From Dehalococcoidia bacterium (GTDB lineage Bacteria; Chloroflexota; Dehalococcoidia; Bin125), in assembly GCA_022822375.1 (NCBI GenBank), contig JAJEBU010000099.1, forward strand, positions 1 through 59,503: a stretch of 59,503 bases of DNA. Reading direction: 5' to 3'. Below the pieces are notes generated by a model, which worked only from the letters and a program-made list of their open reading frames with translations, had not been told where the DNA came from and did not search any database. Below, one piece after another: positions 17,395 through 25,102 of the stretch. The number at the start of each line of letters is the position of its first letter. Position 1 is the stretch's first letter. The translations under genes were made by a program, and so were the position numbers.

Positions 17395-19137
17395 CTACCC
17401 CTCCTCCCGCGCGGACTCGGAGGGCTGTGCGGTGCCCCCTCTTCCGTGTCCATTGCCGTTGTGGCCGTTGTTGACGTGGTAGTGCGGGTCGTCCTGCAGC
17501 CGCTCACCGAAGCGCAGGTCGAACAGCGGCCGCTCGGAGCGAATCTCCGGCAGCGAGTCGAAGTTGTGGGCCGGCGGCGGTGACGTCGTCGCCCACTCCA
17601 ATGTCGTGCCTTCCCATGGGTCGGACCCCGCGCGCTCTCCCCACTTCAGCGAGTAGAACACGTTGTAGAGGAAGACCATCATGCCGGCGGCCGAGACGAA
17701 CGCGCCGATCGTGATCAGCATGTTCATCAGCTCCCAGCCGGGATTGGCGACGTAGTCGTTGATCCGACGCGGCATGCCGTCGAGCCCCAGCAGCAGCTGC
17801 GTGAAAAAGACCAGGTTGACACCGATGAACAGCAGCCAGAAGTGGAGCTTGCCCAGCCCCTCGTTCATGAACTTGCCGAACATCTTGGGGAACCAGTAGT
17901 AGCAGCCAGCGAGGAATCCGAACGTCGCCGCAATCGACATCGTGTAGTGGAAGTGTCCGACCACGAAGTAGGTGTCGTGCAGCGCGAAGTCAACCGGCAC
18001 CGCGGCGTGAAAGACGCCCGTGATGCCGCCGATCAGGAAGAGCATCAGGAAGCCGACGCTGAACAGCATGGCGGTCGGGAAGACGTTCGATCCGCGCCAC
18101 ATGGTCGCGATCCAGTTAAACATCTTGACGCCGGTCGGCACCGCAATCAGGAACGTCGCGCCCATGAAGAAGGGCAGGAACACGCCGCCCGTCGTGAACA
18201 TGTGATGGGCCCAGACGATGAACCCCAACAGTCCGATCCCGACCAACGCCAGCACCATCGAGCGATAGCCGAAGATCGGCCGCCGCGTGAACACGCCGAA
18301 GACGTCGGAGACGATGCCCATCGCGGGCAGGATCATGATGTAGACGGCCGGGTGCGAATAGAACCAGAACAGATTCTGCCAGAGCAGCGGCTGTCCGCCA
18401 TTGGCTGGGTCGAAGAACGCGCCCTCTGCGCCGTTGCGGTCGATGAAACCGAGCACCAGCGCAGCTGCCAGGACGGGGGTCGAGAGCAGGATCAGCAGCC
18501 CCGTGACGAGCGTCGTCCAGGTAAACAGCGGCAGCCGCCACATGGTCATGCCCGGCGCCCGCATCTTGAAGATCGTGACCAGGAAGTTGACCGACCCGAA
18601 GATCGACGCCTGCCCGAGCAGGATCACACCGACGAGCCACATGTCCATGCCCGCGCCGGGCGGTTCGGCGTTGTTGCCGGTGTCCAGCGTGACCGGCGGG
18701 TAGGCCGTCCAACCAGCCGAGGCGGTGCCACCCTCGACGGCGAAGCTCATCGCCAGCAGCGCACCGCCGAACAGGAAAATCCAGAAGGACAGCGCGTTGA
18801 TGCGCGGGAAGGCCATGTCCAGCGCGCCAATCTGCAGCGGCATCGAGTAGTTCATGAACGCCGCGCCGACGGGCAACAGGAAGAGGAAGATCATCACGCT
18901 GCCATGCATCGTGAAGATCGAGTTGTAGGTCTCTGCCGAGATGATCGTGCCGGCCTGCGCCAGCTCGGTCCGCATGACCAGCGAGAAGGCCATGCCGACG
19001 AGCCCAAAGGCCCCGGCCGCCCAGAGGTACATGATGCCGATTTTCTTGTGGTCGACGGTCGTCAACCACTCGAGCACCGTGCGCCAGACATTTGCGCCGG
19101 CATATGGTGTCGTCTGCGCCCCCGCCAGTGTCGCCAT
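17395..19137 (-). CDS. ctaD: Cytochrome c oxidase subunit I, A2-type
   Basis: Catalytic heme-copper subunit of 580 residues with about 12 membrane segments. Ligand motifs are intact: heme a His in TMHGSVMIF, CuB His and cross-linked Tyr in FYSHPAVYIMILP, CuB His pair in WAHHMFTTG, heme a3/a His in VGHFHYTMS, and the K-channel Lys in TGVKMFNW. The sequence YSHPAV replaces the GHPEV motif with Glu, which places it in the A2 subfamily like the Thermus caa3 enzyme. A soluble Gly/His/Asn-rich tail of about 60 residues follows the last helix. The gene is 45 bases after ctaC. Confidence 0.97.
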   Translation of the reverse strand: MATLAGAQTTPYAGANVWRTVLEWLTTVDHKKIGIMYLWAAGAFGLVGMAFSLVMRTELAQAGTIISAETYNSIFTMHGSVMIFLFLLPVGAAFMNYSMPLQIGALDMAFPRINALSFWIFLFGGALLAMSFAVEGGTASAGWTAYPPVTLDTGNNAEPPGAGMDMWLVGVILLGQASIFGSVNFLVTIFKMRAPGMTMWRLPLFTWTTLVTGLLILLSTPVLAAALVLGFIDRNGAEGAFFDPANGGQPLLWQNLFWFYSHPAVYIMILPAMGIVSDVFGVFTRRPIFGYRSMVLALVGIGLLGFIVWAHHMFTTGGVFLPFFMGATFLIAVPTGVKMFNWIATMWRGSNVFPTAMLFSVGFLMLFLIGGITGVFHAAVPVDFALHDTYFVVGHFHYTMSIAATFGFLAGCYYWFPKMFGKFMNEGLGKLHFWLLFIGVNLVFFTQLLLGLDGMPRRINDYVANPGWELMNMLITIGAFVSAAGMMVFLYNVFYSLKWGERAGSDPWEGTTLEWATTSPPPAHNFDSLPEIRSERPLFDLRFGERLQDDPHYHVNNGHNGNGHGRGGTAQPSESAREEG

Positions 19138-19182
19138 CAGAAACCCTCCCTCTGCGGTCCTCGTCCTGCGCTCGTGGCGGGG

Positions 19183-20535
19183 CTAGCCGCCGGCCTCAAT
19201 CAGTTCAGCGAGCTTACTCGGGATCACCGCCGCCTCAGGCGGTCGCGGCACCGTCTGCAGCCAGGCGTAGATGTCCGCGACATCCTCGTCCGACACCTGG
19301 TCTGGCGGGAATGCGGTCATCGCCTCCAGCGGCTCGCGGTACTGCGTGATCACGCGGTCGAGCGGCACGATCGTCTTGGCGATCGTCGGGCCGACGAGGC
19401 CCTCGCCGCTGTCGCCGTGACAGACGTTGCAGCCGAGCGAGAAGAACAGGCTCTGGCCGTTGGTCGCGTTGCCGACGGCGCCCTCTTCCTGCTCGACCTC
19501 TTCTTCGCCGCCGAAGTCGCCGTCAATCGGTTCGGGAGCCGAGCCGGCCTTGTCCGCAAACCAGGCCTCAAAGTCCGCCGGTTCGAGTGCGCGCACGGTG
19601 TAGATCATTCGCGCGTGGTCGCGACCGCAGAACTCGGCGCACTGACTGGCGAAGTCGCCTGCCTCGGTGATGCGCACCCACAGCGTCTGCACGCGGCCGG
19701 GCACAGCGTCAAGCTTCGTCAGGAACTGCGGTGTGTAGAACGCGTGCAACACGTCGGCTGATGCAATGTTGAAGCGAATCATCGGACCCACCGGCACGGT
19801 CACGATCGGCGTGTTGTCGGCCTGCTGCAAACGACCTTCGGCGACGGTGTCGGTGCCGTTGAAGGAACGCATCACTTCGCTGCCTGCGGCGTGGCGAATC
19901 GGGACCGTGCCGTTGACCGCACGCTCGACCGTCACCACGTCGCCCGTGCGGGCGACCACGCGCATGTGCTCGACGCCGAGCTTGAGGGTCATGAAGGGCA
20001 CGACCAGTGAGGGATCCTCGAGCATGATTTCCGTGTCGGACGGATTCTCGGAGACGGCCTCGGCCAGATCGGTGCCCAGCGGTACGGCGTAGTTGAAGGC
20101 CCACGCCCATTGGCGCCCCTGCACATCGACGACCACAGTCTCTTCGTCCGGGTCAGCGGCGGCCTGAATGTCCTGCAAGACAAAGAAGGAGATGATGAAC
20201 AGCGCAATCACGATCACGGTCGGGATGCCCGTCCAGAGGATCTCTGCCGTAGCGTTGTGTCCGATCTGCGTGGGCAGTTCGTCGTCGCTCTTGCGCTTGT
20301 AGCGGAACACGACCCAGAGAATCATGGCTTCCACGATGATGAAGACGGCCACGCCGATGCCGAACACGAGGAAGTACAGCGCGCGGATCGAGTCGCCCTG
20401 TTCGGAGACGGCCTCGGGCAGCGCGACCTGGGCCTGGGCGAGACCGGACAGCGCCAGCAGCGCGAGCGCGACCGCGCCCATGACTAGCGTCAAGCGGCCC
20501 CATCGGGTTCGCCACAGCCGTTGATGTGCCCTCAC
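19183..20535 (-). CDS. ctaC: Cytochrome c oxidase subunit II with fused cytochrome c domain
   Basis: Electron entry subunit, 450 residues. It has a signal segment, two membrane helices (about 52-77 and 102-122), GRQWAWAF at 140-147, and CuA ligands H264 (VLHAF), C299, E301, C303, H307 and M310 (CAEFCGRDHARM). A C-terminal cytochrome c follows with heme motif CNVCH at 369-373 and a likely axial Met at 406, so this is a caa3-type oxidase. Unusual: about 85 extra residues (roughly 155-240) are inserted between GRQWAWAF and the CuA His; see findings. It lies 46 bases after the chimeric gene upstream. Confidence 0.96.
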   Translation of the reverse strand: MRAHQRLWRTRWGRLTLVMGAVALALLALSGLAQAQVALPEAVSEQGDSIRALYFLVFGIGVAVFIIVEAMILWVVFRYKRKSDDELPTQIGHNATAEILWTGIPTVIVIALFIISFFVLQDIQAAADPDEETVVVDVQGRQWAWAFNYAVPLGTDLAEAVSENPSDTEIMLEDPSLVVPFMTLKLGVEHMRVVARTGDVVTVERAVNGTVPIRHAAGSEVMRSFNGTDTVAEGRLQQADNTPIVTVPVGPMIRFNIASADVLHAFYTPQFLTKLDAVPGRVQTLWVRITEAGDFASQCAEFCGRDHARMIYTVRALEPADFEAWFADKAGSAPEPIDGDFGGEEEVEQEEGAVGNATNGQSLFFSLGCNVCHGDSGEGLVGPTIAKTIVPLDRVITQYREPLEAMTAFPPDQVSDEDVADIYAWLQTVPRPPEAAVIPSKLAELIEAGG

Positions 20536-20581
20536 GCGCCCGCTCCCTTCGCTCCCGGTCTGACGCTGCAGTCCGGGCCAA

Positions 20582-21739
20582 TCAGCCTGCGCCGTCCGCG
20601 CCGTCCATCAACGGCGCGTCTGACACATGCTCGTCCCCGTGTGCTTCGTGGTCATCGTGCTCGGGCTCCTCGTAGTAGCGGATGTCCTCGAGGAACCAGC
20701 CGACGCCGCCAAACACGATTAGTGTGATGCCCGCGCCCAACACCTGGTCAGTGAAGACGGCTCCGGCCGCGGTCATGATCAGGCCGACTGCGAAGACGAG
20801 CGGCGAGATACTTGGCGGCGGCATGTGGATGCCGGGCGGCGGCGGCGCAACACCAGGCATTACCTGCAGCGGATTCTGGCGAAACTCCGCCGGTCCGCCC
20901 GCTTCGAAGTAGCCCATGTCCTCGAGGAACCAGCGGACCGCCGAGAGCACGACCAGCGTGATCCCGACGCTCAGCAGCTGTCCGACGAAGACCGCGCCCG
21001 CGGCCAGCATGATCAATCCCAGTGCAAACAGCACCGGCGCCAGGCTGGGCGGCGGCAGATGAGATTCAGGCGTGTCGTGGTCGCCGTGCCCGTGCGCACC
21101 GTGACCGTGCGCGTCGTCCAGACCGGAGGGCAGGGCGAGCGTCGCCGCCGGCTGCGGGGCCGGTGCAGCCAGCGCGGGCACGTCTCCGCTGCGAGACGCC
21201 GGCAACGGTTGCAGATACCCGTCGGCGATCACCTTGCGCTCGTCGCGATAGGCCATCGGACGCAGCGCCGGCGGCAGCAACCCAGCAATGGGCTTGAACA
21301 GGTCAGGCCCGCTGTAGGCCTCCTGTAGATCAAGTCCGAATCCAGCCGGCCGCTGGCGGTATGTCACCAGCTTGTGCAGGGCGATCCCGTTGATCCGGCA
21401 GAGGCGAATCGCGCGGCCGCTCTGACCCATCGGCACGTACAGCACCAGCGGGCCGGCCGCGGCCAACGGCTTCCAACGCTCTTCTGCCGTGTCCTGGTTG
21501 ACCTCGTGCGTCAGCGCCAGCTCGCCCGAGAGGGCGATGAAGTGGCCCGGCTCGTCGGTCACCACGATGTCCGGGTAAATCCAGCCTGAGTTGCGGACGC
21601 GGACACCCATCTGCTCGGCCGGGAAGTTGACCGTAACTTCGCGATCAGGGAACTCGTCGTTGGGATAGCCGTAGCTCGCCTCAGCGATCTGCTGAAGGAC
21701 GGAATGCCGCTTCTGCCTCGCCGACTCCAGCGTGGGCAT
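20582..21739 (-). CDS. Chimeric membrane protein: Uma2-like nuclease-fold domain plus two oxidase-subunit-IV-like repeats
   Basis: 385 residues with three parts. Residues about 1-175 resemble Uma2/PD-(D/E)XK folds: YPDIVV with D57, LALTHEV with E79, then RWKPLAAAGPLVLYV. Residues 211-222 are His/Gly-rich (HGHGAHGHGDHD). Residues about 229-280 and 307-357 are two near-identical two-helix repeats (PPPSLAP..FALGLIM.AAGAVF..Q, then GITL...WFLED..Y), which recall actinobacterial-type oxidase subunit IV. The ATG at 21739 is preferred for its upstream GGGGAG; an ATG at 21781 is also in frame. It is first in the caa3 run, 46 bases before ctaC. A candidate promoter box TAGGAT is at 21809-21814. The metal role of the His-rich stretch is inference. 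Confidence 0.75.
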   Translation of the reverse strand: MPTLESARQKRHSVLQQIAEASYGYPNDEFPDREVTVNFPAEQMGVRVRNSGWIYPDIVVTDEPGHFIALSGELALTHEVNQDTAEERWKPLAAAGPLVLYVPMGQSGRAIRLCRINGIALHKLVTYRQRPAGFGLDLQEAYSGPDLFKPIAGLLPPALRPMAYRDERKVIADGYLQPLPASRSGDVPALAAPAPQPAATLALPSGLDDAHGHGAHGHGDHDTPESHLPPPSLAPVLFALGLIMLAAGAVFVGQLLSVGITLVVLSAVRWFLEDMGYFEAGGPAEFRQNPLQVMPGVAPPPPGIHMPPPSISPLVFAVGLIMTAAGAVFTDQVLGAGITLIVFGGVGWFLEDIRYYEEPEHDDHEAHGDEHVSDAPLMDGADGAG

Positions 21740-21834
21740 GGCCGTCAGTTCTCCCCGCTCTGTGACCGCGTTCGCGCACATCGGCGTACACGCTGCGGTC
21801 GATCTCCGATCCTAACCCAGCACTGCCACAGGGG

Positions 21835-23022
21835 CTATCCCCCGCGTGAACTGTCGACCGAGCGGTCCGGCTGATTGATCGGGATGTAACGCGGCCGATA
21901 GATGGCCACCCCGCGTCCGTTGCGGGCGCGGGTGCGCTCGTCCACGATCTGCGCGCCAATTCCCGCAATCCGCGACCAACCGAACAGCGTCGTGTAGTAG
22001 TCGGGATCGGTGAATCCCAACGCATTCACGAGACTGCCCGAAATCAGGTCCACATTCGGGTACGGATTCGACACTTTTGGGTTCTCGGACAGCACGCGGA
22101 TGCCAGCTTCACGGACCGCCTTGACGACCTTGAACCAGTGGTCGTCGGGGCAGAGTTCTTCGCCGACGCCCAGCTGGACCTTGGCGCGCGGGTCCTCCTG
22201 GCGCAGGACGGCGTGTCCGAACCCGAAGATCAAGCCACCGTTGGCCAGGCGCTCCTTGAGGACGGTGTAGGCCTCGTCCGGATTCTCGGTGTTGACCTCG
22301 TGCACCATCTTGAAGGCGTCCTGATTGGCCATCCCGTGACGCGGCCCGGCCAATGCGTTCATCCCCGATGCCATCGAGCGGTACATGTCGGCCAGGCCCG
22401 AAGCGACGGCGCGGCCAGTGAACGTCGAGAGATTGCCGCCACCGTGGTCGGCGTGCAGGTTGTAGTAGACGGACAGCAGCCGGGTCAGGGCCGCCTCGTC
22501 GCCGTCCGGCATGCCCAGCATGTGGACAAAGTTGTTCACGTAGCCGCGCGACGGCTCGGACGGGATCAGATCGCCCCAACCCTCGCGCAGACGGAAGATC
22601 GCGGCCAATGCCGTCGGAATCCGCGCGACGAGGTTGAGCGCATCTTCGTAGTAGTCCTCCGTCTTGCCCGTCATACCCAGAATCTGAATCGCGGCGCAGA
22701 ACAGATCCATCGGATGGCCCGACATCGGCATCGCGGCAATCGCGGACATCGTCTCGTCCGACACCTCTGAGCGCTCTGCGATGTCGTCGATGACGCCCTG
22801 CCGCTCCGCGTCCGAGGGCAGTTCCTTGTTGAAGAGCAGGTGAATGATGTCCTCAGCCTGCAGGAACGCCAACTCGGCAATCGGATAGCCCACGTAGGAG
22901 ACGCCCTCCTGCGGGTCGACATAGCTGGTCTCGCAAGTGCCGACGGGATACCCGCGCAGGCCGGTATCGAGATGGTCGTTGGTGATCGTGAACTCGATGG
23001 TCGGAATCTCAGACACTGGCAT
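21835..23022 (-). CDS. gltA: Citrate synthase
   Basis: Condenses acetyl-CoA and oxaloacetate in the TCA cycle. The 395-residue product carries the family His segments HADHGGGNLSTF, GPRHGMANQD and GFGHAVLRQEDPRA, and a C-terminal Arg-containing segment (NGRGVAIYRPRYIP). These motifs resemble the mitochondrial-type sequence more than the E. coli hexameric type. I chose the ATG at 23022 (MPVSEIPTIEFTITND) because the family sequence starts there and GGGGAAA precedes it; the frame is open 51 codons further upstream into the GreA-like gene. It lies between that gene and the oxidase cluster, all on one strand. Confidence 0.95.
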   Translation of the reverse strand: MPVSEIPTIEFTITNDHLDTGLRGYPVGTCETSYVDPQEGVSYVGYPIAELAFLQAEDIIHLLFNKELPSDAERQGVIDDIAERSEVSDETMSAIAAMPMSGHPMDLFCAAIQILGMTGKTEDYYEDALNLVARIPTALAAIFRLREGWGDLIPSEPSRGYVNNFVHMLGMPDGDEAALTRLLSVYYNLHADHGGGNLSTFTGRAVASGLADMYRSMASGMNALAGPRHGMANQDAFKMVHEVNTENPDEAYTVLKERLANGGLIFGFGHAVLRQEDPRAKVQLGVGEELCPDDHWFKVVKAVREAGIRVLSENPKVSNPYPNVDLISGSLVNALGFTDPDYYTTLFGWSRIAGIGAQIVDERTRARNGRGVAIYRPRYIPINQPDRSVDSSRGG

Positions 23023-23104
23023 CGCTTTCCCCGCGCGCACCCTGAAGTGATGTCTGGCACCGGATCCCCGTGCGCGGGAGACCCGGCTCAGCTCGCTCGT
23101 TCCT

Positions 23105-24178
23105 CTACGCGTCCTGTTTCGCCTCAGTCGGCGGCGCGGCCGCCACCGAGACCAACTTGAACCGCTTGCGGCCACTCGGCGTGTCGATCTCGATGACGCG
23201 GTTGGCTTGCTGGTCGAGCAAGCCGCGACCGAGCGGGCTGTCGACCGAGATTCGCCGCTGCGCCGCGTTGGCTTGAGTGGTTCCGACCAGAGTGTACTCG
23301 TTGGCCTGTCCCTGCTCGGCGCCGTCCGCGTCGACGACCACGACGGTCACCAGGCTGCCAATCTGCGCGCGGCCCGTGTCGGCCGCTTCGCGCACGACCG
23401 CGCGGTCGATCTGATAGCGCAGTTCGTCAATCCGCGAGCTCACCCGCTCTTGTTGTTCGCGCGCTGCCTCGAGCGGGGCGTTCTCGCGGATGTCCTTGTC
23501 CTCGCGCGCCGCGGCGACGGCCTGGATCAGGTCCGGCATGCGCGACTCGGCGTCGCTCAGCTCACGCTTCAGATGGTCCAGACCCTCCGCCGTCATCTCG
23601 AACGTCTCGGCCTCCTCGTGCGTGAAGTTGCCTGTCGTGCGCACGCCGGCCGAGGATCGCTTGATCTTCAGGTGGTTGCCCAGATTCTGCTCGCACCACT
23701 CTCGTTCCTTCCAGCAATAGCGGAGGAACTCCTTGACCGGGCGCAACTTGGACTCGAGATCGGTCGTGTTGTCGCCCATGATCTGTTGGAACCGCTCGAT
23801 CCCGTTCGGGTTCAGTTCCACGATCGGCGTGGCGGGACCGACGTGCGAGAGGAAGCGGTTGATTGCCTGGCGCGCCGCCTCGTCGAGCTCAAACACGGTC
23901 CGCTTGGCCGGCGCGGATCGAGGCGAGGTCTTGCGATTCTTGCGCTTGGCCTCCCGCGCCTCTTCCCAGATGAAGTACTCGGTCACCGCCTGATCCAGCG
24001 TGACGGCGGACGCAGCCGCGCCGTTGCCGCCCTGCACGGAACGATCAGCAAGCGCCACCGATGATGGACGCTCGACGACGTCGCCCGCGACCACATCGAC
24101 ATCATCGCCGTCCTCGTCCACGATGTCCTCAACCGCGGTCTCGGCCTCATCCATTCGCGCATCGTCAGACAGTCCCAT
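23105..24178 (-). CDS. GreA-like transcription factor fused to an integrase-type SAM-like domain
   Basis: 357 residues. Residues 1-45 are strongly acidic. Residues about 58-170 look like the SAM-like N-terminal DNA-binding domain of tyrosine integrases (TLDQAVTEYFIWEEA, then FLSHVGPATPIVELNPNGIE and RPVKEFLRYCWKERE), without any catalytic domain. Residues about 190-345 are GreA: a coiled coil with conserved acidic tip D229 and E232 (REDKDIRENAP) and the C-terminal FKBP-like part (TLVGTTQANAAQRRISVDSP). The usual NAEY after the tip is NAPL. GGGAGG precedes the ATG. GreA rescues backtracked RNA polymerase; the fusion could add DNA or partner contact, which is inference. It begins the citrate synthase/oxidase run. 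Confidence 0.85.
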   Translation of the reverse strand: MGLSDDARMDEAETAVEDIVDEDGDDVDVVAGDVVERPSSVALADRSVQGGNGAAASAVTLDQAVTEYFIWEEAREAKRKNRKTSPRSAPAKRTVFELDEAARQAINRFLSHVGPATPIVELNPNGIERFQQIMGDNTTDLESKLRPVKEFLRYCWKEREWCEQNLGNHLKIKRSSAGVRTTGNFTHEEAETFEMTAEGLDHLKRELSDAESRMPDLIQAVAAAREDKDIRENAPLEAAREQQERVSSRIDELRYQIDRAVVREAADTGRAQIGSLVTVVVVDADGAEQGQANEYTLVGTTQANAAQRRISVDSPLGRGLLDQQANRVIEIDTPSGRKRFKLVSVAAAPPTEAKQDA

Positions 24179-24346
24179 GCGAGACCTCCCACTATGGTCG
24201 GAGTTGCCGCTGGTCTCGACGGCCTATGCCGCAGACACCCAAGCGCCGCGGAGCCCGTCTCGGCTCCGCCACCTCTTATCTTACTCCCTATCGAGCAGGA
24301 ATCTGTACCCAGGTCAGCATGTCGGAAGCTGGCAAGTCGGAATCTG

Positions 24347-25093
24347 ATGGACGAACGCCGTATCCAGCACGCCCTCGATGCCGCCGGCCTGGCCTATCTG
24401 GCAGAGCTCAACCCGCACATCGCCGCCCAGCTGGACACGTGGCTGCGGATGCTCTCCCGCTCCGAGCGGAACCTGACGGCGATCCGAGACGCCGAGGCCG
24501 CTCTCCACAAACATGTCGTCGAGCCGCTCGTTGGCCGCGACCAGCTGATCGCGGCCGATCTTCCCCTTCCCCACGGACCGATGATCGATATCGGCAGCGG
24601 CAACGGATCGCCCGGCTTGCCGATTGCGCTCTGTGAACCGACACGTCCCGCCGTGCTGCTCGACGCTCGAGCCGGCGCGGCGTCGTTTCTGAGCGACGTG
24701 ACAGCCGCGATCGGCGCGGAACAGATCAGCGTTCGCTGTGGCCGCGCCGAGGAGGCCGCACACCGTGAGCTGCGCGAGACCTTCGTCCTGGCGGTCAGCC
24801 GCGCCACCGCGCCGCCGCCGGCCGCGCTGGAGCTGACGCTGCCCTACCTGCAACTCGGAGGCGTTGCGGCGATCTGGACTGGGACGCTCTCGGCGGATGC
24901 CCTGCGCGTCTGCGCCGAGACGGCCGCGAGCCTCGGCGCGGTGCTGACGCCGATCGACTCCACCGGCACCGATCAGCCCGGCATCCTGGTCGCCACCAAA
25001 CAGCATCACACCGACGGGCAGTTTCCCCGCCGCTGGAAGCAGATTCGACGCGGGCCGCCGGCCCCGACCTTCCCAGACGCACGGAACCCGTAG
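24347..25093 (+). CDS. rsmG: 16S rRNA m7G527 methyltransferase
   Basis: RsmG (GidB) methylates G527 of 16S rRNA; its loss gives low-level streptomycin resistance. The 248-residue product has the family SAM-binding motif as MIDIGSGNGSPGLPIAL, the following acidic strand AVLLDARAGAASFL, and the segment VLAVSRATAPPPAALE. The usual DVGSGAGFPG is slightly changed (Asn and Ser). The ATG at 24347 begins the family-like helix DERRIQHALDAAGL; 51 upstream in-frame codons are not family-like. No strong ribosome binding site is seen. The 168 bases between it and the divergent GreA-like gene hold only weak AT-rich boxes such as TATCTT at 24277-24282. Confidence 0.88.
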   Translation: MDERRIQHALDAAGLAYLAELNPHIAAQLDTWLRMLSRSERNLTAIRDAEAALHKHVVEPLVGRDQLIAADLPLPHGPMIDIGSGNGSPGLPIALCEPTRPAVLLDARAGAASFLSDVTAAIGAEQISVRCGRAEEAAHRELRETFVLAVSRATAPPPAALELTLPYLQLGGVAAIWTGTLSADALRVCAETAASLGAVLTPIDSTGTDQPGILVATKQHHTDGQFPRRWKQIRRGPPAPTFPDARNP

Positions 25094-25096
25094 CCT
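25091..25096 (+). promoter_or_regulatory. Leaderless -10 box (TAGCCT) that includes the rsmG stop codon
   Basis: TAGCCT lies six bases before the ATG at 25103. Its first three bases are the TAG stop of rsmG, so the box overlaps the end of the preceding gene. Confidence 0.5.
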
Positions 25097-25102
25097 GCGC
25101 TC

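Noticed and set aside
17842-19761. A 639-codon plus-strand open frame antisense to ctaD and ctaC
   Set aside because: Its protein is His/Arg/Asp/Glu-rich with no family pattern and no hydrophobic core; it is the shadow expected opposite a G+C-rich conserved gene.
21831-21843. A short GGGG/CCCC hairpin at the citrate synthase stop as terminator
   Set aside because: The stem is only four pairs with no T tract and transcription appears to continue into the oxidase genes.
23105-24178. A phage integrase or recombinase
   Set aside because: Only the N-terminal SAM-like part is present; the catalytic Arg-His-Arg-Tyr domain is absent and GreA follows instead.
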